In this document: positions 14,593 to 22,171 of the stretch, one piece after another | How the letters are laid out: every line of letters starts with the position of its first letter | Numbering within the stretch: the first letter of the stretch is position 1 | Assembly (NCBI RefSeq): GCF_000686805.1 | Contig: NZ_JMLP01000025.1 | Coordinates: forward strand, 1 to 54,133 | Length of the DNA stretch: 54,133 nt | Source of the DNA: Bacillus sp. UNC41MFS5 | GTDB lineage: Bacteria; Bacillota; Bacilli; Bacillales_B; DSM-18226 | Direction of reading: 5' to 3' | Program-made: the position numbers and the translations under genes | Notes under the pieces: model-generated | What the model was told of the DNA's origin: nothing | Database searches by the model: none | Seen by the model: the letters and a program-made list of their open reading frames with translations, nothing else

Positions 14593-15333
14593 TTAGTTTT
14601 CTTCATCTTTAAAGATGGACTTTATTAAAGTATGAGGGATATTCAGTGTTTCATCGAAAATAATTGGAACAGCTTCTCCATCTCCTCTCTTTTTGAGGGT
14701 AGCTACTTCATTATTTATCTTCTCCATTTTGAAATCCAACTCAGAAGCTGAAAGTGCTGCCTCTTTTAAATCATTTTTTATCCACTCTGGTATTTCCTTG
14801 TCATATTTATAGTATATTTTATGTTCCAGACTTGCCCAAAAATCCATGGCAATTGTACGTATTTGCAGTTCCACGAACACCATTTCTACTTTGTCTGACA
14901 TAAAAACAGGGATTTTAATAATTAGATGGAGACTATGATAACCGTTCGGTTTTGGATTCTTTATATAATCCTTCCTTTTTACTAACTCTACATCCTTTTG
15001 TTTTTCAATCATCTGACTTATTTTATAGACATCCGTGATAAAGGGACAAACAATCCGAATCCCCGCAATGTCTTTAATATTCTCTTTAATGGATTCCAAA
15101 GAAATACTAAGGTTCTTCGAGTGCAACTTCTTTAGAATACTCTCTGGTGATTTTAGCCTTGAATTTGTATGTTCAATTGGGTTATATTCATGGATGTGAA
15201 TAAATTCTTCTTTTAAAATATTTATTTTTGTATTCATTTCATCCAATCCAAATTTATACATCAATGAAAACCGTTTTAATTCGTTTATAATATTCCTTAG
15301 CTTAATCATATGCTGTAGGGCTAACTCTTCCAT
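14593..15333 (-). CDS. relP: Small alarmone synthetase RelP (YwaC-like)
   Basis: The start is ATG at 15333 (MEELALQHMIKL), 10 nt after AAAGGAGA; a TTG further upstream lies before that site. The 246-residue protein is a single RelA/SpoT synthetase domain: HEYNPIEHTNSRLKSPESIL, IKDIAGIRIVCPF, the RxKDYI G-loop (KRKDYIKNPKPNGYHSLHL) and the catalytic strand FVELQIRTIAMDFWASLEHK. This order and the YNPIEHT and AMDFWASLEHKIYYK signatures match RelP/YwaC more than RelQ/YjbM. It transfers pyrophosphate from ATP to GDP or GTP. In B. subtilis ywaC is induced by cell-wall stress through SigM; that control cannot be seen here. A C-terminal extension of about 30 residues (ending IKSIFKDEEN) exceeds the usual length. 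Confidence 0.88.
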   Translation of the reverse strand: MEELALQHMIKLRNIINELKRFSLMYKFGLDEMNTKINILKEEFIHIHEYNPIEHTNSRLKSPESILKKLHSKNLSISLESIKENIKDIAGIRIVCPFITDVYKISQMIEKQKDVELVKRKDYIKNPKPNGYHSLHLIIKIPVFMSDKVEMVFVELQIRTIAMDFWASLEHKIYYKYDKEIPEWIKNDLKEAALSASELDFKMEKINNEVATLKKRGDGEAVPIIFDETLNIPHTLIKSIFKDEEN

Positions 15334-15432
15334 TAATAAAATGTCTCCTTTAAACAAAACTGATCAATTTTTAAATAGATATACGGTTCCAATCTTATCT
15401 TAGACCCTTTGTTTTATTTTGCCAAAACGATC

Positions 15433-15888
15433 CTAAATAATAGCTTTAAATGAATGCCGAATGACATCCCCTCGGCTAATGATCCCAACCAACACCCCGT
15501 TTCGTTCTACCGGCAGCTTTTTAATTTGTCTTTTTCCTAAGAGGGCTGCAATATTTTCTATTTCTTCATTCCATGAAACTTTGTGAACTTTTCTTTTAGC
15601 AATTTCAAGAACATTCTTATTTAGCAATCTTTGTACTCTTTCGTCGAATTCCTCATCATCCCCCTGGATAGTGAAGCTATAGGAAAAAGTATCAAAAAAT
15701 CGATCCTCATGCTTGCCAATATATCGCATGATATCACCATCACTCACATACCCAACTATTTCATTTCTGTCATTGACCACAGGAAGTCCGCTGATACCAT
15801 AAGTAATGAATTTCTCGATGACCGATTGCACTGATTCGTTTTCCTTTACTTTATAGACTTGTTGAATCATGATCTCATATGCTTTCAT
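15433..15888 (-). CDS. CBS-domain pair protein
   Basis: A 151-residue protein made of two CBS motifs: residues about 1-60 (VQSVIEKFITYGISGLPVVNDRNEIVGYVSDGDIMRYI) and about 95-148 (IENIAALLGKRQIKKLPVERNGVLVGIISRGDVIRHS). Stand-alone CBS pairs bind adenine nucleotides such as AMP, ATP or SAM, and sometimes (p)ppGpp or c-di-AMP, and modulate partner proteins. TAGGAGAA precedes the ATG. It lies directly upstream of relP on the same strand, suggestive of a nucleotide-sensing neighbour. No effector domain is attached. About 220 bp upstream of it are non-coding, with one imperfect hairpin near 16018-16056. Confidence 0.85.
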   Translation of the reverse strand: MKAYEIMIQQVYKVKENESVQSVIEKFITYGISGLPVVNDRNEIVGYVSDGDIMRYIGKHEDRFFDTFSYSFTIQGDDEEFDERVQRLLNKNVLEIAKRKVHKVSWNEEIENIAALLGKRQIKKLPVERNGVLVGIISRGDVIRHSFKAII

Positions 15889-16111
15889 TATTTATTCTCC
15901 TATGCAAAGTTTAGTGAATTATTGCACATTAACCCGTAACTAGTTGGCCTTTCTTTAAAGTGGATTTATTACCTTCATTTCTTAACAATACCCTACATAA
16001 AAACCTGCTGAAAAAGTTTAGTTGGAACCGTACAATTAATACGGCACCGAACTATCAGAATATACGGCCCCATGATACTTTTTTCCATGCAAACCGTATC
16101 CAAGAGATTCA

Positions 16112-16606
16112 TTATGTCGGGAAAATATTATGTTTTTTTGCCTCGTGTAAGCCATCTTTAATTTTTACTAGCAAATTCACCAAGAGCTGTTGTTCTTCTT
16201 CGGTTGTCTTTGAGAAAATATTTGTAACATGGTTACTATATAAGGGCGATAATGTGTTCAAAACGCTACTTCCTTTTTCAGTTAAATAAATGGCTGTTTT
16301 TCTCCGGTCATCGAGAATATCCCTTCTAATAAAACCATCCTTTTCCAGACCATCTAGTAAACCCGTCATCGTGGACCTGGTTACTCCTGTTTCATCAGCT
16401 AACTCTGAAGGGTTAAGAGGACGTTCATGGTTTAGTACGGATATTAGAACTTTTAATTTTCCATTGGACAATCCGAAATACGATAACTTGGAAGTCACCT
16501 CATATTCCAACTCTCTTGCCACTCCCAATATTTGAATTAATACTTCAAAGTGACGATCCCCAATAAAAGGGTTCATTGTTACATTTGGATTTATATTGTT
16601 GTTCAA
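16112..16606 (-). CDS. MarR-family transcriptional regulator
   Basis: A 164-residue winged-helix protein. The recognition region (NPSELADETGVTRSTMTGLLDGLEKDGFI) and the wing (RRDILDDRRKTAIYLTEKG, with the DxRR signature) are typical of MarR. The start is TTG at 16606, preceded by AGGGGTGA. A 37-bp palindrome lies 17 bp upstream and is the likely autoregulatory operator. It lies downstream of the ABC permease gene on the same strand. Its effector and targets are not evident. Confidence 0.88.
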   Translation of the reverse strand: MNNNINPNVTMNPFIGDRHFEVLIQILGVARELEYEVTSKLSYFGLSNGKLKVLISVLNHERPLNPSELADETGVTRSTMTGLLDGLEKDGFIRRDILDDRRKTAIYLTEKGSSVLNTLSPLYSNHVTNIFSKTTEEEQQLLVNLLVKIKDGLHEAKKHNIFPT

Positions 16607-16622
16607 TGTATCACCCCTGCAT

Positions 16623-16659
16623 AATAATAAGCCACCTAATTATAAGGTGGCTTATTATT
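16623..16659. promoter_or_regulatory. 37-bp palindrome upstream of marR
   Basis: Perfect 15-bp arms (16623-16637 and 16645-16659, built on AATAATAAGCCACCT) around a 7-nt centre, located 17 bp before the marR TTG start. Likely a MarR dimer (or double-dimer) operator. It could also form an RNA hairpin ending the upstream ABC operon. Confidence 0.6.
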
Positions 16660-16763
16660 CTTTGTCAACGCGTTAATATGGTAGCAACATGTAAAAGTTG
16701 TAAAGTTTGCTCAGAAAAATTTCATTGGAGAAATAGTATACATCTACCGCTTATTATCTTAGT

Positions 16764-17645
16764 TTAATCAAAATGGTAGATTTTCTGCAATTTTTTGCCG
16801 GCCATATTTACTAACCAGTACATCACGACGGAAAGAATAGCCAAAATGGTAATACTGGTCATCACTAGATTCATTTGGAACACTTGGCCTCCGTATGTAA
16901 TGAGGAAGCCTAAACCCGCTTTGGAAGAGAGGAATTCACCCATAATTACTCCAACAAGGGTAAGCCCGACATTCACTTTCATCGTCGCCACAAAATTGGG
17001 GATGCTGGCTGGAAGAACGACCATCTTCAACATTTGCCAGCGTGTAGCGCCAAAGGACTCCATCAGCTTCATTTTGCCTTTCGAGATCTCCTGGAAGCCG
17101 GAGTGGATCATGATAACGGTGACGATGATTGAGATAGCAATCGCCATTCCATAGATTGATAGCTGGTCTCCGAGCCAGATGTAGAAAATGGGACCAAGTG
17201 CAACTTTCGGTAAAGCGTTCAGCACGACAATATAAGGCTCGACCACTTCGGAAAGAAAACGGGAACTCCATAGCAGGATGGCTAGGAGGGTTCCTATTAC
17301 CATAGATACGATGAAACCTAAGATAGTTTCCTTCGAGGTAATCCACGTGTGATGCAGGATCTCGCCTTTGATTAACAAGTCTTTAAAAGAAGCAAAAATT
17401 TGGGAAGGTTTACTTGTTAACATGGTGTCAATCCAACTCATGTTTGCCGCTAATTCCCAAACTCCTAAAAACACGATGAGCACTAGCCATTGTGCCATGC
17501 GGATTGATAGGCTTCGATTCCGCTGCTTACGTAAATAGGATGAATATTGAACGCTGGGCGATTTTTCGTTTGGTACCCGCTGAATGAAAGGTTCCGTTGC
17601 GACATCGCTTGAAGCTGGCAATATTTTAGGGTTAGGTACGGACAT
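16764..17645 (-). CDS. ABC importer permease, SsuC/ThiX/NMT1-type
   Basis: The start is ATG at 17645 (MSVPNPKILPASS), overlapping the end of the ATPase gene by 14 nt with GGGAGTTGGAAG upstream, giving 293 residues. Six or so membrane helices follow a cytoplasmic N-terminus of about 60 residues. The BPD_transp_1 coupling loop is visible as KLMESFGATRWQMLKMVVLPASIPNF. The family moves nitrate, sulfonate, taurine, or pyrimidine and thiamine precursors. Translational coupling with the ATPase marks them as one transporter. Confidence 0.9.
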   Translation of the reverse strand: MSVPNPKILPASSDVATEPFIQRVPNEKSPSVQYSSYLRKQRNRSLSIRMAQWLVLIVFLGVWELAANMSWIDTMLTSKPSQIFASFKDLLIKGEILHHTWITSKETILGFIVSMVIGTLLAILLWSSRFLSEVVEPYIVVLNALPKVALGPIFYIWLGDQLSIYGMAIAISIIVTVIMIHSGFQEISKGKMKLMESFGATRWQMLKMVVLPASIPNFVATMKVNVGLTLVGVIMGEFLSSKAGLGFLITYGGQVFQMNLVMTSITILAILSVVMYWLVNMAGKKLQKIYHFD

Positions 17646-18408
17646 TTTCTTCCAACTCCCTCCAAATGGTATTAAAGTATGAATGGTATTCTGGGGTCTC
17701 CCTCGTCTCAAAAGGAGAAGGCCTTCCGTGTTCATTGGAAAATTCAATTCGATAGTCGGACTGAATGGTACTTGGTCTTCGGGACATCACGATGACTCGA
17801 TCAGCCATCGAGATGGCCTCGGAGATATCATGGGTGACTAAGATGGCCGTTTTCCCTTGCTCGCGTAGGATGGAGGAAATTTCATCCGATAAATTCAAAC
17901 GGGTTTGATAGTCTAACGCAGAAAATGGTTCATCTAACAACAAGATCTCCGGCATCACAACTAAGGTTCGTATTAATGCGACTCGTTGCCGCATTCCCCC
18001 AGAAAGCTGTTTCGGACTGTGATGGACAAATTCTCCCAAGCCATAGCGGTGCAAGAGATCCAGGGCACGTTCCTTCGCTTCATGTCGATCCATTCCGCGG
18101 ATTTCAGCCCCAACTAGGACATTGTTCAAAATATCTCTCCATTCAAATAAGTGATCATGCTGCAGCATATACCCGATTCGCTTGGACGGCTCCTTCACTT
18201 TTTCACCGAAAAGCCTGACCTCTCCTTCTGTCGGTATAATCATCCCCGAAATGAGGGAAAGCAAAGTGCTTTTCCCACAGCCGCTCGGACCGACAATGCT
18301 GATGAACTCTCCCTCCTGGATCGAGAGATTGATATGTTGCAGAGCCTTTGTCTCCTCTTTTGGTGTAAAGTAATGCAAGGATACGTCCTGCAGTTCGATT
18401 TGCGTCAT
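17632..18408 (-). CDS. ABC importer ATPase, SsuB/TauB-type
   Basis: The start is ATG at 18408 (MTQIELQDVSLHYF), 8-9 nt after GGAAGGAG; the longer frame runs into the preceding gene. The 258-residue nucleotide-binding subunit has all motifs: Walker A GPSGCGKST (about 39-47), Q-loop MLQHDHLFEW, signature LSGGMRQR, Walker B ILLLDEPFSALD and switch His in LVTHDISEA. It pairs with the permease at 16764 and the lipoprotein at 18428. Confidence 0.93.
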   Translation of the reverse strand: MTQIELQDVSLHYFTPKEETKALQHINLSIQEGEFISIVGPSGCGKSTLLSLISGMIIPTEGEVRLFGEKVKEPSKRIGYMLQHDHLFEWRDILNNVLVGAEIRGMDRHEAKERALDLLHRYGLGEFVHHSPKQLSGGMRQRVALIRTLVVMPEILLLDEPFSALDYQTRLNLSDEISSILREQGKTAILVTHDISEAISMADRVIVMSRRPSTIQSDYRIEFSNEHGRPSPFETRETPEYHSYFNTIWRELEENVRT

Positions 18409-18427
18409 TACTTTCAGCTCCTTCCCC

Positions 18428-19483
18428 TTAATTTCCTTTTTGTACAGCTTTCTCTGCAAAGGTTGTCTCAACTATATCTCCATGCTTGACCTTTTGATCT
18501 GACGGCAGTACCCCGCTTTCAACCAGTGTGTCCTGGAGTTTATCCAATTGAGCCTGGTCCAAAACAGGGTTCTTAGCCCATGAATTTTGCTTGGCATATC
18601 GTTCCACTGATTTTTGGATTAACTCTTTGGATGTTCCTTCGAAATATGGCTCAAGAGCGGCAGCTGCTTCCTCAGCAGAATGTTCATTCAGCCATAGGGT
18701 AGCCTTGTAAACGGCATTCGACCACTTTTGTAAAATTTCAGGATTCTTCTTCATAAATTCATTGGTTGCCACATACGATGTCTCCGGATAAGACCCGTAC
18801 GCTTCCCCCATGGATGCGACTAATTTGGCCTTACCTGATTGCTCCAGCATAGAAGCAAGAGGTTCGAATACTTGGATGTACTCCCCTTTACCGCTTTGGA
18901 AGGCACCAACCATGGCAGGGGAGGCAATATTGGTGATTAGTTTTGACTTCCCGACTTGATTCTTCTTAAGTACTTGAGACATCACCATCTCCGGCGAACT
19001 TCCCGGCCTCCAGCTCACCACGGCTTGGCCATTTAAATCGCTCCATTGAAACGGGCTCTTAGGGTTTCGTGCCAATAAGAAGGAGCCATCCGTTGCCGTC
19101 AGCTGATAAAACACCTTTAAGGACTGTTTCCCGTGCTGATTAAAGATAAACACAGCCGACTCAGGACCAACCAGCGAAACATCTGCCGTTCCGGACAGTA
19201 AGGCTGCCGCCCCTTTGTCCGAGCCTTGGGAAGTCGTCATAACAACTTCTAGACCCTCGTCACGGAAAAATCCTTTCTCCATGGCAATATAATGTGGGGC
19301 ATAAAAGATGGAACGGATGACTTCTGAAAAACGAACCTGTGTAAGTTTATCCCCATTTTGTTTTGGGACAGTACCCTCTTTTGAGCTTGTGGTTTGTGCG
19401 GAATTCCCACAGCCGGTTAACATCAACGAGAGTGCGGTAAAACAGGCCATCATGAATCCTGTGATTTTTTTCTTTTTGCTCAT
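18428..19483 (-). CDS. ABC substrate-binding lipoprotein, NMT1/SsuA-like
   Basis: A 351-residue protein with a lipoprotein signal (MSKKKKITGFMMACFTALSLML then the lipobox LTGC; acylated Cys at 25). The mature domain is of the NMT1/THI5-SsuA class: IFYAPHYIAMEKGFFRDEGLEVVM, a GSDKGAAALLSGTADVSLVGPE loop, and SSPEMVMSQVLKKNQV. Such proteins bind taurine, sulfonates, nitrate, thiamine precursors or aromatic and heterocyclic compounds. The ligand cannot be read from sequence. It is encoded between the Nif3-like gene (14 bp upstream) and the ATPase gene. Confidence 0.88.
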   Translation of the reverse strand: MSKKKKITGFMMACFTALSLMLTGCGNSAQTTSSKEGTVPKQNGDKLTQVRFSEVIRSIFYAPHYIAMEKGFFRDEGLEVVMTTSQGSDKGAAALLSGTADVSLVGPESAVFIFNQHGKQSLKVFYQLTATDGSFLLARNPKSPFQWSDLNGQAVVSWRPGSSPEMVMSQVLKKNQVGKSKLITNIASPAMVGAFQSGKGEYIQVFEPLASMLEQSGKAKLVASMGEAYGSYPETSYVATNEFMKKNPEILQKWSNAVYKATLWLNEHSAEEAAAALEPYFEGTSKELIQKSVERYAKQNSWAKNPVLDQAQLDKLQDTLVESGVLPSDQKVKHGDIVETTFAEKAVQKGN

Positions 19484-19497
19484 CGTTTACTTCCCCC

Positions 19498-20535
19498 TTA
19501 AATTTTGATTGATTTCTTAGAAACTAAATAATTTAATGCCATATCCTTTCCATAATTCTGAATCTCCTGATGTCCGGCGTAGGCAAGCGGCATCGCGGTA
19601 ACCCGCTCTCGCAGAACATAAATCTCGATTTCAGGCAGCAAATATTCCAGGGCATATGCTAGAGGTAGGCCATTTTCTAAGATTTCTACTGAGTGTGGAT
19701 TTCCGATAATAAAGGTCAGCCCCAGGCGTTTCGCTTCCAAGACCAATGGATGATCTTCCCGTACTCGGCTGATGCTTGCAATGATCGTATCGGTTTCCGG
19801 ATACAGGTCAAGAGCTTGGTGAAGATGTTCGACGGTAAACCCGGTATGCGGGAAAAAGTGAAGGATATGCTTGACAGGAGTGTCCTCCTTTCCATTCAGA
19901 ATCCCCGCTGGATTGGCTAATGTCGCCTCTTCCAGAAAATCAGTGGAGCGGATTTCTTGCTCGGATTTTAATAAAGTGGAATCAAACTGGCGTCCGATGT
20001 ATCCATCGAGCCGCTTCAGAATATCTCCTGCTGTTTGGATTTCTTCCAAGGCAATTCCTTTGTGCAAGACATTCCCATGAATTCCTCCAAAGCTAGTATC
20101 AGTTTTGAGCTTCTGATGTCCATGCAGATAGGCTAATCCGGGATGCAGCCCATGAAAGGCTTCATGCAGTTCAATGACGGATAGATTGTAAAGGGGTAAG
20201 TACTGGGCGAAGGGAACCCCGCCAGAATTGGCCGCATCCGCAACCGGATGATGGACGACCAGTAGATCAAGCCCCATCCCCGACGCTAATTCAATTCCAC
20301 ATTCCGTCATGGTCATGGCCACTCCGATTTTTTTTACTGGAGCATTCATATCGCCATACACAAGTCCTGGGATTTCAACTACGCTTTTTCCAGGGATATT
20401 GGACGTCTTCATCAATACAAATGGATTGCTTCCTTTGGCAATTTCATTCCAATCCATTACCATCCGCCCTTTGGTAATGACATTCAAGGCTTGCAACACA
20501 TCATGGATGGTACACTCACTCTGCATATTTATCAT
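19498..20535 (-). CDS. Nif3-like dinuclear-metal protein
   Basis: The start is ATG at 20535 (MINMQSECTIHDVLQ) with AGGAGGG upstream, giving 345 residues. The Nif3/DUF34 (NGG1-interacting factor 3-like, formerly GTP cyclohydrolase I type 2-like) fold is supported by MGLDLLVVHHPVAD near residues 88-100, a pair of metal-ligand His, then LYNLSVIELHEAFH with another His/Glu. Nif3 proteins form toroidal hexamers with two metals per subunit, and their reaction is unsettled. Here the gene leads an ABC importer operon, 14 bp from the binding-protein gene, which suggests it processes the imported compound. It follows a large hairpin and DUF2294. Confidence 0.8.
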   Translation of the reverse strand: MINMQSECTIHDVLQALNVITKGRMVMDWNEIAKGSNPFVLMKTSNIPGKSVVEIPGLVYGDMNAPVKKIGVAMTMTECGIELASGMGLDLLVVHHPVADAANSGGVPFAQYLPLYNLSVIELHEAFHGLHPGLAYLHGHQKLKTDTSFGGIHGNVLHKGIALEEIQTAGDILKRLDGYIGRQFDSTLLKSEQEIRSTDFLEEATLANPAGILNGKEDTPVKHILHFFPHTGFTVEHLHQALDLYPETDTIIASISRVREDHPLVLEAKRLGLTFIIGNPHSVEILENGLPLAYALEYLLPEIEIYVLRERVTAMPLAYAGHQEIQNYGKDMALNYLVSKKSIKI

Positions 20536-20554
20536 TTTCTTCCCTCCTATAACG

Positions 20555-20633
20555 TTTATAAAAAAATAAAAACCGCTTACCATGAAAACACACCAAAGCA
20601 GTAAGCTTTAGTTCGTTTCATGATAAGCGGTTT
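20555..20633 (-). terminator. Strong terminator or attenuator between DUF2294 and the Nif3-ABC genes
   Basis: On the minus strand, 18-nt arms (20616-20633 and 20570-20587) pair with only one G-U position. Inside the loop, AAAGC/GCTTT forms a second hairpin, and TTTTTATTTTTTT follows directly (20559-20571). It lies within a presumed operon, between the stop of DUF2294 (20679) and the start of the Nif3-like gene (20535), so it may regulate read-through. Confidence 0.75.
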
Positions 20634-20678
20634 GAAAGCCTCTCAAAAATGGGCTCTAAACCTGCTAATCGTTCTGTT

Positions 20679-21032
20679 TTATTCGATCGGTTCCTTAAAG
20701 ATAATGACCGTCAACGCCTGTTCTGTACGTGGATCATAGTCCTTAAAGATAACATGGATCGGAAGACTTAGAGTTTCTTCGATCTTTGAAGCTAGTATTT
20801 CTTTGTAAGCATCGATGATCGAAGAATCGACTGCTCTTGTCAATAATCGCTGTGATTCATCCAATACTTTTAAAGCGGGGATCCGTTTATGTAGGGCATA
20901 AATAAATACCTTGTCCCCCATCAATTCAATCCGTTGTGATTTGATCCCGATTCCAAACAGCTCTTGATTCACCGTGTTGTAGATTTTAATAATTTCAAGT
21001 TTCAATTGGTTAGCGGAGAGCTGCAGCTTCAT
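20679..21032 (-). CDS. DUF2294-family protein
   Basis: A 117-residue protein of alpha/beta type, starting MKLQLSANQLKLEIIKIYNTVNQELFGIGIKSQRIELMGDKV and ending TVIIFKEPIE. The pattern of an N-terminal helix, a G.GIKS strand, the block RLLTRAVDSSIIDAYKEIL and a final KDYDPRTEQALTVIIF strand fits DUF2294, whose biochemical role is unknown. A near-consensus sigma-A promoter lies 55-85 bp upstream. A terminator-like hairpin separates it from the Nif3-ABC genes, so its product may be made in excess of, or sense for, the transporter. Confidence 0.75.
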   Translation of the reverse strand: MKLQLSANQLKLEIIKIYNTVNQELFGIGIKSQRIELMGDKVFIYALHKRIPALKVLDESQRLLTRAVDSSIIDAYKEILASKIEETLSLPIHVIFKDYDPRTEQALTVIIFKEPIE

Positions 21033-21087
21033 CCTTTCACCTCTATTTATGTTTACTATTCATCATAGAAAGGTTGTACATATTCAT

Positions 21088-21116
21088 AATATACATTGGA
21101 TAAAAACTATTGTCAA
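21088..21116 (-). promoter_or_regulatory. Near-consensus sigma-A promoter for DUF2294-Nif3-ABC
   Basis: On the minus strand TTGACA (21111-21116) and TATATT (21088-21093) are separated by 17 bp, 56 bp upstream of the DUF2294 ATG. It is the clearest promoter in this region. Confidence 0.8.
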
Positions 21117-21145
21117 TATTCTTAATATTAAAATATTTACAAACA

Positions 21146-21173
21146 CTTCATTGGGGTCAGTCCCCCGGTGAAG
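21146..21173 (-). terminator. Terminator-like hairpin after the epimerase-like gene
   Basis: CTTCA...TGAAG outer and GGGG/CCCC inner stem with G-U pairs, followed on the minus strand by TGTTTGTAAATATTTT. It closes the long pectin gene train on its downstream side. Confidence 0.6.
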
Positions 21174-21238
21174 TAAAGCTTTAACGCACCTTCCATTATG
21201 TGACCGTAGGCTTTTTAGATATTCTACTTTCTCGGCCT

Positions 21239-22084
21239 TTAAAAGGCATGTGCCTTTGAATATTTCCCTCTCAAATACATAATGCTCTCATCAATAAACG
21301 GTTCTTTGGTTCCTTCTATCAAGATATCTATAAATGGTTTTGTTTTCCTAATTAAGCTAAATAACTTATCGTAATTTAACAAACCCTGTCCTACTGGAAC
21401 TTGTTTTAGTGAGCTCCCCTTAACAATAAAATCCTTGGCATGGCATATAACCATTCTGTCTCCCAATAATTCAAATGCCTCTTCAAAAATTTCTTCCTGA
21501 TTCATATAGTTATCAAAGGTCAAAAGATTGTACGGATCAAAAATTACTTGGAGATTATGAGAGTCAATTTTATCAATTAGACGCTTCAAGGTTTGGACAG
21601 AATAGATAGGGTGATTCACTCCCGCTTCGATTCCTACAATGACACCAAATTTTTCAGCCTCTTTTACAAGTTCTGAAACACTTTCAACTACCTCCATAAA
21701 AGGCTTTTCATTAAAATTTTCTACTGTGTAAACAATCTCCGCATTGACGTTTCCTGTTTCTGTTCCAACTATGCTGCAGCCAAAATCTCTTGCAAATCTT
21801 AGATGCTCTTTGAAACAATCCATCCCTTTTCTTCTCTCTATTGGGTCTGGATGAATCATATTAAAATAACAGCCCAAAACGGCAATCTGAAGTCCTTTGC
21901 CTGAAAAGGCGCCTCCAATATGGCGGGCAAGACCTGGCGATAGACTGCCTAATCCAGGATAATACGCCGGCAAGGACTTGTTTAAAGCAAGTTGAACACT
22001 CGTCAATCCTTTTACGGATATATCATTTACCATCTTTTCTAACGATTTTGATTCGATATCATGGGCTCTAATCCCTAAATTCAT
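21239..22084 (-). CDS. Sugar phosphate isomerase/epimerase-like TIM-barrel protein
   Basis: A 281-residue TIM barrel of the AP-endonuclease-2/xylose-isomerase-like superfamily. The metal-binding pattern is visible: VGTETGN (about residues 104-110), VGIEAGVNHPIYS with Glu/His ligands, LQVIFDPYNLL (Asp), MVICHAKDF (His) and IEGTKEPF (Glu). Members epimerise or isomerise keto-sugars or act as lyases on inositol and uronate derivatives. It is the last gene of the uronate cluster, downstream of kduD but past a hairpin, so it probably handles a side-chain or minor uronate sugar. The exact substrate is open. Confidence 0.8.
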   Translation of the reverse strand: MNLGIRAHDIESKSLEKMVNDISVKGLTSVQLALNKSLPAYYPGLGSLSPGLARHIGGAFSGKGLQIAVLGCYFNMIHPDPIERRKGMDCFKEHLRFARDFGCSIVGTETGNVNAEIVYTVENFNEKPFMEVVESVSELVKEAEKFGVIVGIEAGVNHPIYSVQTLKRLIDKIDSHNLQVIFDPYNLLTFDNYMNQEEIFEEAFELLGDRMVICHAKDFIVKGSSLKQVPVGQGLLNYDKLFSLIRKTKPFIDILIEGTKEPFIDESIMYLRGKYSKAHAF

Positions 22085-22114
22085 TTGAATACACCACTCT
22101 CGTTCTATAAAGAT

Positions 22115-22140
22115 GCCGTACCAAAAAAGGCTGGTACGGC
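22115..22140. terminator. Hairpin between kduD and the epimerase-like gene
   Basis: GCCGTACCA/TGGTACGGC stem. The T-run lies on the plus-strand side (TTTTTGATTTTT); on the minus strand only ATCTTTAT follows. On the operon strand it is therefore a weak terminator or processing hairpin. Confidence 0.5.
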
Positions 22141-22171
22141 TTTTTGATTTTTATTTTGGCGATTGCCGAGT

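Noticed and set aside
13918..15333. Definite toxSAS toxin-antitoxin system
   Set aside because: The synthetase has the signatures of housekeeping RelP, and the two genes are 129 bp apart; reported only as a possibility.
15960..16289. 109-codon plus-strand ORF at the marR 3' end
   Set aside because: Mostly antisense to marR and the gap beside it; residues show no domain and the start lacks a site.
20555..20633. Known riboswitch class (guanidine, TPP) before the Nif3-ABC genes
   Set aside because: No conserved aptamer sequence recognised; only the terminator-type hairpin can be supported.
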